A program made the position numbers and the translations under genes. DNA of 64,000 nucleotides, taken from the NCBI GenBank assembly GCA_964410625.1, contig CAYPHY010000014.1, positions 1-64,000 of the forward strand, given 5' to 3'. Below, piece by piece: positions 35,005-43,424 of this stretch; within the stretch, counting starts at the first letter, position 1, and each line of letters opens with the position of its first letter. Source of the DNA: CAYPHY01 sp964410625. GTDB lineage: Bacteria; Chloroflexota; Anaerolineae; Promineifilales; Promineifilaceae. The notes below the pieces were generated by a model. It was not told where the DNA came from. It searched no databases and saw only the letters and a program-made list of their open reading frames with translations.

Positions 35005-35021
35005 TAGAAACCTGGTTTCTA
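35005..35021. repeat. Single AGAAACCTGGTTTCT palindrome
   Basis: TAGAAACCTGGTTTCTA is one unit of the AGAAACCCGGTTTCT family, itself a near-perfect palindrome, upstream of the small gene pair. Confidence 0.7.
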
Positions 35022-35169
35022 TTTGTCGTTATTATAGCATGTGTCTGGCACAAACGAGGAGAAAGTCAGACAGCATTCAACGTGAAGCAGACGTTGAATC
35101 ATCCTGCTGGTATAGAAATTATGGTGAAGTAAAAGCAGGTTTTGGTGTTTTGAAAGATTGAGCTTTTGT

Positions 35170-35736
35170 TCACTCTTTAGTTAGAGAGGACAAAGCAGCG
35201 GCCAGGGTGTCAAAGACAGGAAACGGCCGCATCTCCTCCGCCCCCGGCAACCTCTCTTGCTCTTTCCCCCGCCCAGTACGCAGCAAGATGGATTGGGCAA
35301 CCCCGGCTGCGCGTCCGGCGGCGACATCGCTGAGCGCATCACCGATCATCACCGAATGGCCGAGATCAAGCCCCAACGCCTCGGCCGCTTGCAACAACAT
35401 ACCCGGCTTTGGTTTGCGGCAATCACAATGGGCGTCCGGCGCGTGGGGACAGATGAAGGCGGCGTCAACGCGGCCGCCCGCCCCGCGGATCACCTCGATC
35501 AGCCGGTTATTGATCGCTTCGATCTCCGCCAACGGCACAAAGCCACGGCCGACCACCGACTGGTTGGTGACGATCACAATCGCATAAGGCTGCTCGCTAA
35601 AGGCAGCTAACGCCTGCACCGCCTGGGGGTAAATTTCAACATCCGCCCACGAACGGACATAGTTGCTGCGATTTTCAATGATCACCCCATCGCGGTCGAG
35701 GAAAAGGGCGGGACGGCCGTTTGTTTCTGGCATCAA
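35170..35736 (-). CDS. gmhB: D-glycero-D-manno-heptose-1,7-bisphosphate 7-phosphatase
   Basis: A 188-residue HAD phosphatase. LFLDRDGVIIEN holds the nucleophile aspartates. IVTNQSVVGRG is the second motif. CPHAPDAHCDCRKPKPG is the zinc-binding loop characteristic of GmhB/HisB-N enzymes, and MIGDALSDV is the metal-binding end. It removes the 7-phosphate of heptose bisphosphate. It follows gmhA and hddA in one direction, giving the isomerase-kinase-phosphatase trio for activated D,D-heptose. Either of the first two Met codons could start it. Confidence 0.9.
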   Translation of the reverse strand: MMPETNGRPALFLDRDGVIIENRSNYVRSWADVEIYPQAVQALAAFSEQPYAIVIVTNQSVVGRGFVPLAEIEAINNRLIEVIRGAGGRVDAAFICPHAPDAHCDCRKPKPGMLLQAAEALGLDLGHSVMIGDALSDVAAGRAAGVAQSILLRTGRGKEQERLPGAEEMRPFPVFDTLAAALSSLTKE

Positions 35737-35748
35737 GACTATTGCAAC

Positions 35749-35776
35749 GTAGTGACAATCCTCCGGATTGTCTACG
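35749..35776. repeat. GTAGCGACAATCC hairpin, short copy
   Basis: CGTAGTGACAATCC (35749-35762) and GGATTGTCTACG (35765-35776) form a tight stem in the gmhA-gmhB gap. A longer perfect copy is at 43351-43417. Confidence 0.75.
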
Positions 35777-36365
35777 CACTATCCCGCGCCATCTCGCGCA
35801 GCCGCTTGGTAACCAGATGTTCCAGCACGAGGTGAATATCTTCCACCTGCTCGATGATGTCGCTGGGCACATGGAGATGAATCTGTGACAGTGCGCCCAG
35901 CTTGCCGGCGTCAAAACCGGTGAAGCCGACGGTGATCGCCCCGCGTTCATTCGCCAACTCCATCCCGCGCAAAACATTGGGGGAGTTGCCGCTGGTAGAG
36001 ATGCCGATCACCATATCCCCCGGTTGCAGCAAATTCGCCAGTTGCCCGGCAAACACGCTGTCATACCCTTCATCATTGGCAAAGGCGGAGAAAATCGCCC
36101 AATTATCGGTCAGGCCGATCACACGGAAGGGCTGCCAGTTAGGGAGGCGTGTGTTCTTCGCTAGATCACAGACGAAGTGGGTAGCGGTAGACGCGCTGCC
36201 GCCATTGCCCATGATGAATATCTGGCGGCCGTCTACCCGCGCCTGGTGCATCGCATTGATCAACTGGTTGATCGGTTCCGGATCAAGGCGGTCCAATGTC
36301 TCTTTTAGTTCCTCAAAATAACCATGAATCATTTCCACATGGTCGGTGGCGAGTGTGTTTAGCAT
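35772..36365 (-). CDS. gmhA: Phosphoheptose isomerase (SIS domain)
   Basis: A 197-residue SIS-fold isomerase of standard GmhA length. FIMGNGGSASTATHF binds the phosphate, GISTSGNSPNV is the second phosphate loop, and EQVEDIHLVLEH contains the C-terminal catalytic Glu/His of GmhA. It converts sedoheptulose-7-phosphate to D-glycero-D-manno-heptose-7-phosphate, the first step of heptose synthesis. It lies between hddA and gmhB, all on the minus strand. Confidence 0.92.
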   Translation of the reverse strand: MLNTLATDHVEMIHGYFEELKETLDRLDPEPINQLINAMHQARVDGRQIFIMGNGGSASTATHFVCDLAKNTRLPNWQPFRVIGLTDNWAIFSAFANDEGYDSVFAGQLANLLQPGDMVIGISTSGNSPNVLRGMELANERGAITVGFTGFDAGKLGALSQIHLHVPSDIIEQVEDIHLVLEHLVTKRLREMARDSA

Positions 36366-36386
36366 CTGTTTTCCTCATTTGTAAGC

Positions 36387-36450
36387 AGAGACTGAGAGAT
36401 TGGGAGACTATAATCTTCACTCTCCCAATCTCCTAGGCTCTCAATCTCTT
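36387..36450. repeat. Hairpin of GAGACTGAGAGATT heptamers
   Basis: GAGACTGAGAGATTGGGAG faces CTCCCAATCTCCTAGGCTC and CTCAATCTCTT in the hddA-gmhA gap, the same family as 30684-30770. Confidence 0.85.
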
Positions 36451-36453
36451 TCT

Positions 36454-37431
36454 TTATCGTTGATAATCAAAAATCACCTTACTCCCATCCTGTCCCAAAT
36501 TAAAGGGAAGTTCCTGGAGCTGGTGCAAGGCGTCGCGTAAGTTTTCTTGTTTTTCGGAGGGGCAGTAGAGCAATAAAAAGCCACCACCGCCAGCCCCGGC
36601 CACTTTACCGCCGGTTGCACCCGCTTTGCGGGCGGCCTGGTAGAGGTCTTCGATATCCGTATTGGTAATCCGGCTGGCGAGTTGTTTTTTTAATTGCCAG
36701 CTTTCATGGAGCAAGTCGCCAATGGCGTCAATATTACCCTTTTGCAACTGATCACACGCCTGATGGGCTATCTCCTTCATCTCACCGAGGACGCTTTCGC
36801 GGCTGCGAATATTGTCCTTCTGTTCACTCAGAATGGAGTCCGCCTTGCGGGTGACGCCAGTATAGAACAGGAACAGATTGTTGTTCAAGCGGCGCAGCGT
36901 GTTGGTATCCAGGCTGATCCGGTTCGCCACAATCTCGCCGCTGGTCTTAAACTCAATAAAGCGCAGACCTCCATAGGCGGCAATATATTGGTCCTGTACG
37001 CCAATCGGTTTGCCGAGAATATCAATTTCGATCTCACATGCTTCTTTTGCCAGTTGCTCCGCCATCACCAGTTCTCGTTGCAAGGCGTACATGGCATGGA
37101 GCGCGCCCACCGTGACCGTGCTGGAGGAACCAAGACCGGACCCTGCCGAGGGAATATCACCCATCGTTGTGATCTCCACTCCTTCACAAATCCCGGTCAT
37201 ACGCAGGGCTTCGCGAATGAGTTCGTGTTGGATGTCATCTACCTTATCCACCATCTCCGTGCGCGTCCAACCGACACGAAGTTTTTTGTCGAAGCGTTTC
37301 TTAATGGTGACAAAAATGTATTTATCAATGGCCGAGGACAACACACAGCCGCCATGTTGCAAATAGTAGCCAGGGAAATCGGTGCCGCCACCAAACAAGC
37401 TGGTACGCAGCGGAGTCTGGACAATAATCAT
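36454..37431 (-). CDS. hddA: D-glycero-D-manno-heptose 7-phosphate kinase (GHMP family)
   Basis: A 325-residue GHMP kinase. RTSLFGGGTDFPGYY and PSAGSGLGSSSTVTVG (the ATP loop) match HddA, and GGKVAGAGGGGFLLL is the third GHMP motif. HddA phosphorylates C1 of D-glycero-D-manno-heptose-7-phosphate in the alpha configuration. This leads to GDP-heptose, used for S-layer protein glycans and capsules, rather than the ADP-heptose of LPS core. With gmhA and gmhB next to it, three of the four pathway steps are present; the nucleotidyltransferase HddC is not clearly identified. Confidence 0.87.
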   Translation of the reverse strand: MIIVQTPLRTSLFGGGTDFPGYYLQHGGCVLSSAIDKYIFVTIKKRFDKKLRVGWTRTEMVDKVDDIQHELIREALRMTGICEGVEITTMGDIPSAGSGLGSSSTVTVGALHAMYALQRELVMAEQLAKEACEIEIDILGKPIGVQDQYIAAYGGLRFIEFKTSGEIVANRISLDTNTLRRLNNNLFLFYTGVTRKADSILSEQKDNIRSRESVLGEMKEIAHQACDQLQKGNIDAIGDLLHESWQLKKQLASRITNTDIEDLYQAARKAGATGGKVAGAGGGGFLLLYCPSEKQENLRDALHQLQELPFNLGQDGSKVIFDYQR

Positions 37432-37456
37432 GGGTACTTCTCCAATTAAAATTATG

Positions 37457-37512
37457 AAGGATGAAGGATGAGGGATGAAGGATGAATTTCATCCCTCATC
37501 CTTTATCCCTCT
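37457..37512. repeat. Hairpin of GGATGAGGGATGAA heptamers
   Basis: AAGGATGAAGGATGAGGGAT and AAGGATGAA face TTCATCCCTCATCCTTTAT between the GT2 gene and hddA. Relatives are at 3423-3465, 55214-55306 and 60172-60205. Confidence 0.85.
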
Positions 37513-37513
37513 C

Positions 37514-38395
37514 CTAGCGGGTTACATCGCGCAGCAACAAATTATTGCTGAGCGGCCGCCAATTTTTGCGAATCCACCAACCCATATACAGGTAGCAGGA
37601 AGCGCGGTCCACCAACCCGACCGGCGAGCGACTGATCGAACCAAGATGCTCTCGCAGTAGACGCCAGTGGGGAAAGGTGATTTTACCAGCCCGTCGTGGA
37701 TCATACCATGCTTGCTGCGCCTGGGCGGACTTATTTCCCCCCCAGGATTGTGCTTCGTGGTGGCGATAGAAGAATAGATATTCCGGCACTTCATAAAATC
37801 GGCCGAGCAAACTCATCTCGCTCAGCAAAGGGCGGTCGGAACCGGCGTATTTGCCGATCAGCCGCGTGCGTCCCAACACCTCTTTCCGCATCAGGCCAAA
37901 AACGGCCACAATAGGGTGGGGGTCCACCACAAACTCAAAGAAGCGTTGCCGTGCGCTGGGTGAATAAGCGTTGCGCTTGCCAGGATAATCCTTGATCACA
38001 TTCCCCCGACTATCAATCGCCCTGGCGCGTGTATAGCACAGCACCACGGAATGATCACGCTCCAATACCTCAACGCAATGTTCCAGATATTCCGGGGCGC
38101 AAATGTCATCGGCGGCCGACCACTTAAAGTACGCCCCTCGCGCCACCTCAAACGTATAGTTGTAATTGGCCGACGCACCGAGGTTCTCCGGTTGGCGGAT
38201 GTAGCGAATGCGGCCGTCTTTCGCCGCATAAGCACGACAAATCCGCTCTGTGCTGTCCGTCGAGGCGTTGTCGGAGATGATTAGCTCAAAATCCTTATAG
38301 GTCTGAGCCAACAGGGCATCGAGCGTCTGAGCGAGAAACTGCTCACCGTTATAAACAGGTAATCCAATACTGACTCTTGGGCTATCGTTCGACAT
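37514..38395 (-). CDS. Family 2 glycosyltransferase
   Basis: A 293-residue GT-A enzyme. VSIGLPVYNGEQFLAQTLDA at the N-terminus, ELIISDNASTDST for nucleotide-sugar binding, and FKWSAADDICAPEYLEH with the Asp-Asp metal site are classic GT2 features. There are no convincing membrane helices, so it is a soluble or peripheral inverting transferase. It should add a sugar to the repeat unit. It precedes the heptose genes, so heptosyl transfer is one possibility, but this is only inference. Confidence 0.85.
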   Translation of the reverse strand: MSNDSPRVSIGLPVYNGEQFLAQTLDALLAQTYKDFELIISDNASTDSTERICRAYAAKDGRIRYIRQPENLGASANYNYTFEVARGAYFKWSAADDICAPEYLEHCVEVLERDHSVVLCYTRARAIDSRGNVIKDYPGKRNAYSPSARQRFFEFVVDPHPIVAVFGLMRKEVLGRTRLIGKYAGSDRPLLSEMSLLGRFYEVPEYLFFYRHHEAQSWGGNKSAQAQQAWYDPRRAGKITFPHWRLLREHLGSISRSPVGLVDRASCYLYMGWWIRKNWRPLSNNLLLRDVTR

Positions 38396-38420
38396 CGTTA
38401 TCGTCTACAGGCGTTACGCA

Positions 38421-38487
38421 TCTCGACACGTATGGCACCAATTTCACGAAAATAGAGCGTAGATTCATGTCATTCGTGTCGAAAAAA
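38421..38487. repeat. Inverted repeat, TCGACACGAAT family
   Basis: TCTCGACACGTATGGCACC and ATTTCACGAA face TTCATGTCATTCGTGTCGA upstream of the GT2 gene. Confidence 0.75.
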
Positions 38488-38510
38488 GTTGTTACGGCAT
38501 AAGTCCTGGT

Positions 38511-38579
38511 CTATATAGAAAGTGGGTTTTTCGCGCTTAGTGGAGGATACCGATACTTATAAAAACCCAGTTTCTATAG
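38511..38579. repeat. Inverted repeat, diverged AGAAACCCGGTTTCT family
   Basis: CTATATAGAAAGTGGGTTTT (38511-38530) and AAAACCCAGTTTCTATAG (38562-38579) pair with few mismatches, just past the stop of the next sulfotransferase gene. Confidence 0.75.
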
Positions 38580-38585
38580 GTCTTT

Positions 38586-39764
38586 CTAGGGCTTGCCTTT
38601 TTGCAGGCCAAGATTTTTCAGCGTGCGTCGCACCATGCGCTGGGATGTGTCCCGCGCACGGAGAGCGATTTGAGTTGATCCCCGGCCGCTAACCCGCGAA
38701 TAGAGCCGCACTGCGCTGCGGCCGACTAAGGCCGGGACCTTAAGCCGCGCCGACGACGGCACGGGCGTCGGCAAATACCCCAACTGTTCCATCTCTTTGC
38801 GTCCCAATCGCTGGCAAAGATAGATTTCTTCCGGTGAAAGGGATTTGCGCCACTTCTCGACGGCCGCTTTGCTGACGCCCTTCCCCGGTTGCGAAGCGGG
38901 TTTGCCTTCCTGTGCTTGTGTGGCCGAGTTGACCCAACCGACTGCCAGCATCTCCGGCCGGAAAGGCACGCCAACAAATTGACAGATATGGCGCACCGTC
39001 GCTTCGGGATCGGCCGCCAAATCCTCATAGCGTACCGTCAGGATATGTTCGGGATAAGCACGCCGGGCGTCGGCCGCGGCATTGATCGCTTCCTTCCAGA
39101 GCATGGTGTCCAGCAAGGGGTCGTAATTGGTGGAGTGATCGGCCGATACGCCTTCGCGGCTCTCTTTCTCTTCCAGCCATTCATCATCACCCCGCCGAAT
39201 CTTGCGTGAAGCCAATGTCGCTCGTGGGTCGCGTACTAACTCCACTACCCGCGCATCGGGATGCAATTGCAAAATGTGCTTCAGGAAATTGACATGCTCC
39301 GGCGTCTTTTCCAGCCAGCGTTCTTTGCCGTTCAACCGGGTCAGATGATCCATCACCAGGCCAAACAAAGGGGCATGGGTGTGGTGGCGCTGTTGTTGCG
39401 CGGCCGTCACTATCTCCTCAAACTGTGCATCCGTCAGCCCAAAGTCGGCCAGGCTATAGCGGTCTCGTTGCTGGTGGGCGCGTTTGAAGCCGAGGTAGGC
39501 CAGCTTGATCAGAAACAGCAGATAGCTGCGCAACACCTCATCACGGCTGAGATCGGGAAACTCGGCGCGAATCTTGGCTAAGTCCTGGAAGAAATGGGTC
39601 TCCCCAGCGGCCGCAAAGAGGGATGGATCTTTGCGCAAAATCGTCTTTAACAGGCTGGTCCCGGTGTGGATGTAGCCAACGATGAAGATCGGCCCGACTG
39701 CCACAGCAACATCCGCCGCTCCAGCCGGAGCCGATTTCACCTTCAGGTTAATTTCTGCTGCCAT
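38586..39764 (-). CDS. Sulfotransferase family protein
   Basis: 392 residues from the ATG at 39764, chosen because AGGAGA lies about 9 bases upstream. The frame stays open about 30 codons further, but that part overlaps the upstream gene. The nucleotide loop VGYIHTGTSLLKTILRKDP, the 3'-phosphate motif VVELVRDPRATLASRK and RYEDLAADPEATVRHICQFV are standard sulfotransferase signatures. The basic C-terminal 60 residues are an addition. It overlaps the end of the upstream sulfotransferase gene by 17 bases, so the two are probably translationally coupled. The acceptor is unknown, likely the locus glycan. Confidence 0.82.
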   Translation of the reverse strand: MAAEINLKVKSAPAGAADVAVAVGPIFIVGYIHTGTSLLKTILRKDPSLFAAAGETHFFQDLAKIRAEFPDLSRDEVLRSYLLFLIKLAYLGFKRAHQQRDRYSLADFGLTDAQFEEIVTAAQQQRHHTHAPLFGLVMDHLTRLNGKERWLEKTPEHVNFLKHILQLHPDARVVELVRDPRATLASRKIRRGDDEWLEEKESREGVSADHSTNYDPLLDTMLWKEAINAAADARRAYPEHILTVRYEDLAADPEATVRHICQFVGVPFRPEMLAVGWVNSATQAQEGKPASQPGKGVSKAAVEKWRKSLSPEEIYLCQRLGRKEMEQLGYLPTPVPSSARLKVPALVGRSAVRLYSRVSGRGSTQIALRARDTSQRMVRRTLKNLGLQKGKP

Positions 39765-40686
39765 GGACGACGTTCTCCTGTACATGTTCGGCCGCTTGCG
39801 CCGTCGCTCCATTGCGATAGACCGTCCCAGAGCGATTGGGGATGTTGGCCGCGTCAAGCTGCTCCAGCAATCCTTCGCACAACGCCTCTACTTCGGCCGA
39901 CAGGCGCGAGCGGCGCCCTTTGCCAATGGACTGGGGGTGGACATCCTTCACGATCTTATCACCGGGATAGGAAATCCCTAGGAAGGCATAGAGCCGTTGC
40001 ATCACGTCAGACGGCCGCCGCACCAGCTCCTCATAGCGGCACATCATCACACGCGGATTGTGGTCTAGCCCCTGTTCAAAGAACAGGCGATTCCGCGCAT
40101 ACCAGAAGAGGGCGGCCGCGTCATAGGGGTTCATCTCTTCGGAGAAAAAGCGGCGAATAGTCTCCCTCGTTTCCTCCGATACGTTCTCCGAACGCCAGTT
40201 GTGCGGCTCCTGGAGGACAATCGGCCGCAAATCCTCAATCCCCTGGCCCCGGCCAAACGCCTTCAAGTTCGAGGAGGCAACATCTTGAAAGTGGCGATAG
40301 AGCCAGATGATCTTCGATTGGGGAAAGAAGGTGAGCAATTCATTCGCCCGCTGTGACTCCACCAATGGCTTCATCACCACAATCGGCACGCGGTCCTTTT
40401 CCAGCGTCGCCTTTACATGGGGCAAGGGGTTCAGGCGAATGCGTTCAATCGCATCCTGAGCGGACAACTCGCTGGCCTCGCGGTAAATTTTAATTCTGAA
40501 GTCACGCTCAAAAATCCAATAGGTCATAGAGGTCCCGGAGCGTTGGCAGCCCTGGATCATCACAATTTGCTTTTGGCCATCATGTCGCCCCAACCCTATT
40601 CGCTGATAGAGGTCCTTATAGGTTCGCATCAGACCAAAGGAGATATTTTTGAACGTCAGGTCAGATAGTTTAATGTTATATGGCAT
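39748..40686 (-). CDS. Sulfotransferase family protein
   Basis: A 312-residue protein with the loop MIQGCQRSGTSMTYWIFERD near residue 44, the 3'-phosphate motif IIWLYRHFQDVASSNLKAFG near 130, and MCRYEELVRRPSDVMQRLYAFLG. It is the second of three consecutive sulfotransferase genes, and its 3' end overlaps the next start by 17 bases. It differs enough from its neighbours to suggest a different acceptor position rather than a recent duplicate. Confidence 0.83.
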   Translation of the reverse strand: MPYNIKLSDLTFKNISFGLMRTYKDLYQRIGLGRHDGQKQIVMIQGCQRSGTSMTYWIFERDFRIKIYREASELSAQDAIERIRLNPLPHVKATLEKDRVPIVVMKPLVESQRANELLTFFPQSKIIWLYRHFQDVASSNLKAFGRGQGIEDLRPIVLQEPHNWRSENVSEETRETIRRFFSEEMNPYDAAALFWYARNRLFFEQGLDHNPRVMMCRYEELVRRPSDVMQRLYAFLGISYPGDKIVKDVHPQSIGKGRRSRLSAEVEALCEGLLEQLDAANIPNRSGTVYRNGATAQAAEHVQENVVHGSRN

Positions 40687-40699
40687 GGCGGTAAATCAA

Positions 40700-40756
40700 T
40701 CTCTTAGTCTCCCAGTCTCTTAGTCTCTGCGATTAAGAGACCGGGAGACTGAGAGC
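40700..40756. repeat. Hairpin of GAGACT heptamers
   Basis: CTCTTAGTCTCCCAGTCTCT faces AAGAGACCGGGAGACTGAGA in the gap between two sulfotransferase genes. Confidence 0.8.
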
Positions 40757-40769
40757 GTTTTAGAAAGCC

Positions 40770-41612
40770 TCAGTCCGTATACCCCTGCCGCCAGATTTCC
40801 AGCGGCCGGCCGAGCAGCTCTTCAATCGCCCGCACATCGTCTTCCAGCAAACGCCAGAGCGTCTGCTTGACGGCGGCCGAAAACTCCGGCTTGGTCTCCA
40901 ACCGGTTCGACAAGAAACGGTGGCGGACGGGCTGGCGAATCGAAGCGGGGACAACGGTGCGGATTTTCTGGAATACACCAGACTTGACAATGCTGCGCAC
41001 AGATTCATATTTTAAGTACGGTTCCCCGACCGTCTTATGCGCCGGTGACGTATCTATTTCTAAAAAGGGAGCGGGATCAATGCCCAAGAAATCGGCGATT
41101 TGCTGCAAGGTGGCAATTTGATCGGCCGTATACTCCTCAAAGACCAACAAGAGGATATTTTCACGCTCGAACAGCTCCAGATACGGCCGAATCTGCACCG
41201 CATAGCGGCTACGATTCAGGTAAGCTGGTTGGTTCAACACCGACCACTCTGGCGGCGCGGTGTCAATGCTGCGCACCAGATTATGGGAATAGTGGGAGAT
41301 GATCCGCTCCACCGGCTGGCGCATGATGTAGATCAGCTTCAAATCCGGGTTGTACTCATACAGCCGCTTATGGGTGTCCAGCCATTCGGGCAAAAACGTA
41401 TAGTAGGTGGAGGCTTCGCCACACAACTGGCCCGGTCGGGGGGAGTAAAGCTGATGGTACTCAGTAAGCCCGGCCCTCCAATCTTCCGCCTTATTGAAGT
41501 AACCTGGTTCCTTTTCGGCGCAAAAGCAGATTTGTGGATGTTCGGCCAGTTGCCGGGCCAAACTCGTTGTCCCACACTTCTGTGCACCAATCAGCATGAA
41601 GTCTACAAGCAT
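40770..41612 (-). CDS. Sulfotransferase domain protein
   Basis: A 280-residue classical sulfotransferase. FMLIGAQKCGTTSLARQLAE is the 5'-phosphosulfate loop and KLIYIMRQPVERIISHYSHN the 3'-phosphate motif. YFNKAEDW and GEASTYYTF match the heparan-sulfate-type sulfotransferase pattern, so a sugar acceptor is likely. GAGGTGT precedes the ATG. It follows the Wzz/BY-kinase gene in the array and heads the three-gene sulfotransferase run. Confidence 0.9.
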   Translation of the reverse strand: MLVDFMLIGAQKCGTTSLARQLAEHPQICFCAEKEPGYFNKAEDWRAGLTEYHQLYSPRPGQLCGEASTYYTFLPEWLDTHKRLYEYNPDLKLIYIMRQPVERIISHYSHNLVRSIDTAPPEWSVLNQPAYLNRSRYAVQIRPYLELFERENILLLVFEEYTADQIATLQQIADFLGIDPAPFLEIDTSPAHKTVGEPYLKYESVRSIVKSGVFQKIRTVVPASIRQPVRHRFLSNRLETKPEFSAAVKQTLWRLLEDDVRAIEELLGRPLEIWRQGYTD

Positions 41613-41626
41613 TCCAATACACCTCT

Positions 41627-41661
41627 AGTGGCTAGTGAATAGTTTCTAACCACTAGCCACT
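41627..41661. repeat. AGTGGCTAGTG hairpin
   Basis: AGTGGCTAGTG (41627-41637) and CACTAGCCACT (41651-41661) form a perfect 11-bp stem. Related words appear at 45985-46050. Confidence 0.8.
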
Positions 41662-41666
41662 CTCCA

Positions 41667-43190
41667 CTACTTCGCGTCCGATTCGTAATAGGCGTAGTTG
41701 CCGTTTGGCTCGGCGCGGTTGACGACTACTTCCATTGATTTCACGCGCACGTTGGACAACTGCTGGCGTACCGTCTGCACATCGCTGCGGCGCGTTTGCG
41801 ATTGGGCAACGACGAGGATGACATTATCGGCCGAAGGGGCCAACACGGCCGCGTCCGCCACCGACAACAACGCCGGGGTATCGAGAATAACAAAGTCAAA
41901 CTGCCGCTTCAGTTGAGCGATGACCTCCAGCATTTGCTGCGAACCTAATAACTCAGTCGGGTTCGGCGGCAGCGGGCCGCTGGTAATCACCTGCACTCGT
42001 GGGAAGGCTGAGTATTGTATCGCCTCTTCCAACGTCACTTCGCCGGTCAGGATGTTGGTCAGCCCGCGCTTGTTGGGCAGATCAAAGAGTTTATGCACGG
42101 CCGGGAGACGCAAGTCGCAATCCACGACCACCACCTGACGACCGGACTGGGCAATTGTCACTGCCAGATTGGCGCTGACGGTTGATTTGCCTTCGCCGCG
42201 CTTCGCGCTGGTCAGCAAGACTACCTGGGTCAGATCGGGGTCGCCTACAGCCAGGATGTTGGTGCGTAAACGCCGGAAAGATTCCAGTTGCGGATAATGA
42301 CCACTCCCCAAGCGGGCGATATGGAGTTCTTCTTTGGCCACCGGAATACGGCCGACGGTCGCCATCTGGGTCGCTGCTTCGATTTGCTCGGCCGTATACA
42401 AAGTCGTGTCCAGATTATCCAGCAGGAAGGCCAGACCAATGCCGCCCACCAGACCAATCAGCAAACCGAGTCCAATGTTCAGCGGATGGCGCGGGCTGGC
42501 CGGTTGGCGCGGTGGTTGCGCCGGTTCCACCACCGAGATGGCGTTTTCCTGCAAAGCTTCATTCAAACGGGCCTCTTCATAGCGGTTGAGCAAGCTGGTA
42601 TAGGCTTGCTCGGCCGCTTCCCAGGTTTGTCGCGCACCCGAAACCAGGACTTCATTGTCAGGCGACTCCGCCAGGACGCGATTAAACTCATCCAGCGCCT
42701 CATTCCGTTGTAGCTCGGCCTGTTGCAACTGGTCCTCAAGGATTTGTTGCAAGGTGCGCCCTGTACCGCCGCTATAGAACTCGCGGTTTTGCTCTACCAG
42801 CAGATCGGCCGCTGCATTGGCGATATTGCTGGCATCCTCTGGATTGGTCGCTTCGGCGATGACACGAATCAGCTCCGTGCTGGGGATCAGTTGCACGCTA
42901 ACCGTTGGCAGCGAATCCAGCCCCAATTCATCGCGTAGTTGTTGCCGGGCGGTGTTGCCGGTGATAATCCGCGCATAGGTATTCAGCAGACGCTCGGTAT
43001 AGCCGATGTCCGGGCGGACACTCGTTCCTTGTCCGCCACCAACCGTCAACACGCGCAATGTCGTCGAGGCGACATACTTTGGTGTGCTTAAAAGGGAAAT
43101 GGCGGTGGCAACGGCCGTACACAACAGGATTGCCAAGATCACCACCCATTTTCGTCGTCCTAATACTGAAAAATAGGATCGTAATTCCAT
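41667..43190 (-). CDS. Polysaccharide co-polymerase fused to bacterial tyrosine kinase
   Basis: A 507-residue protein with an N-terminal Wzz domain (first membrane helix about residues 14-34, second about 240-262), a coiled-coil-prone periplasmic part, and a cytoplasmic BY-kinase: SAKRGEGKST (Walker A), VVVVDCDLRL (Walker A') and FDFVILDTPA (Walker B). The C-terminus NYAYYESDAK carries three close tyrosines, a short version of the autophosphorylated tyrosine cluster. Such proteins control chain length and export of capsule or exopolysaccharide. GGAG lies upstream of the ATG. It is a Wzc-type single chain, not the split CpsC/D form. Confidence 0.88.
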   Translation of the reverse strand: MELRSYFSVLGRRKWVVILAILLCTAVATAISLLSTPKYVASTTLRVLTVGGGQGTSVRPDIGYTERLLNTYARIITGNTARQQLRDELGLDSLPTVSVQLIPSTELIRVIAEATNPEDASNIANAAADLLVEQNREFYSGGTGRTLQQILEDQLQQAELQRNEALDEFNRVLAESPDNEVLVSGARQTWEAAEQAYTSLLNRYEEARLNEALQENAISVVEPAQPPRQPASPRHPLNIGLGLLIGLVGGIGLAFLLDNLDTTLYTAEQIEAATQMATVGRIPVAKEELHIARLGSGHYPQLESFRRLRTNILAVGDPDLTQVVLLTSAKRGEGKSTVSANLAVTIAQSGRQVVVVDCDLRLPAVHKLFDLPNKRGLTNILTGEVTLEEAIQYSAFPRVQVITSGPLPPNPTELLGSQQMLEVIAQLKRQFDFVILDTPALLSVADAAVLAPSADNVILVVAQSQTRRSDVQTVRQQLSNVRVKSMEVVVNRAEPNGNYAYYESDAK

Positions 43191-43350
43191 TGCTCATTAA
43201 CTCCTAACAGCCTTGCACGAACTTCCCAGAGGCTCGACCATCAAACGGTGGCTTGCCACCTCTATGGACCCACTGATCCGCTACAAAGCTTCAATTGATT
43301 CTCATCTATCAGCATAATTGCCATAAATTACGAACATTCTTGCGAAAGTT

Positions 43351-43417
43351 GTAGCGACAATCCTCTGGATTGTCGTTAGACGCTACCGACACAGACAATC
43401 CAGAGGATTGTCGCTAC
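43351..43417. repeat. 24-bp perfect inverted repeat, GTAGCGACAATCC family
   Basis: The arm at 43351-43374 (starting GTAGCGACAATCC, ending GGATTGTC) is the exact complement of 43394-43417. Each arm also folds on itself. It fills the gap between a glycosyltransferase and the Wzz/BY-kinase gene. Confidence 0.88.
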
Positions 43418-43424
43418 GTTCATC

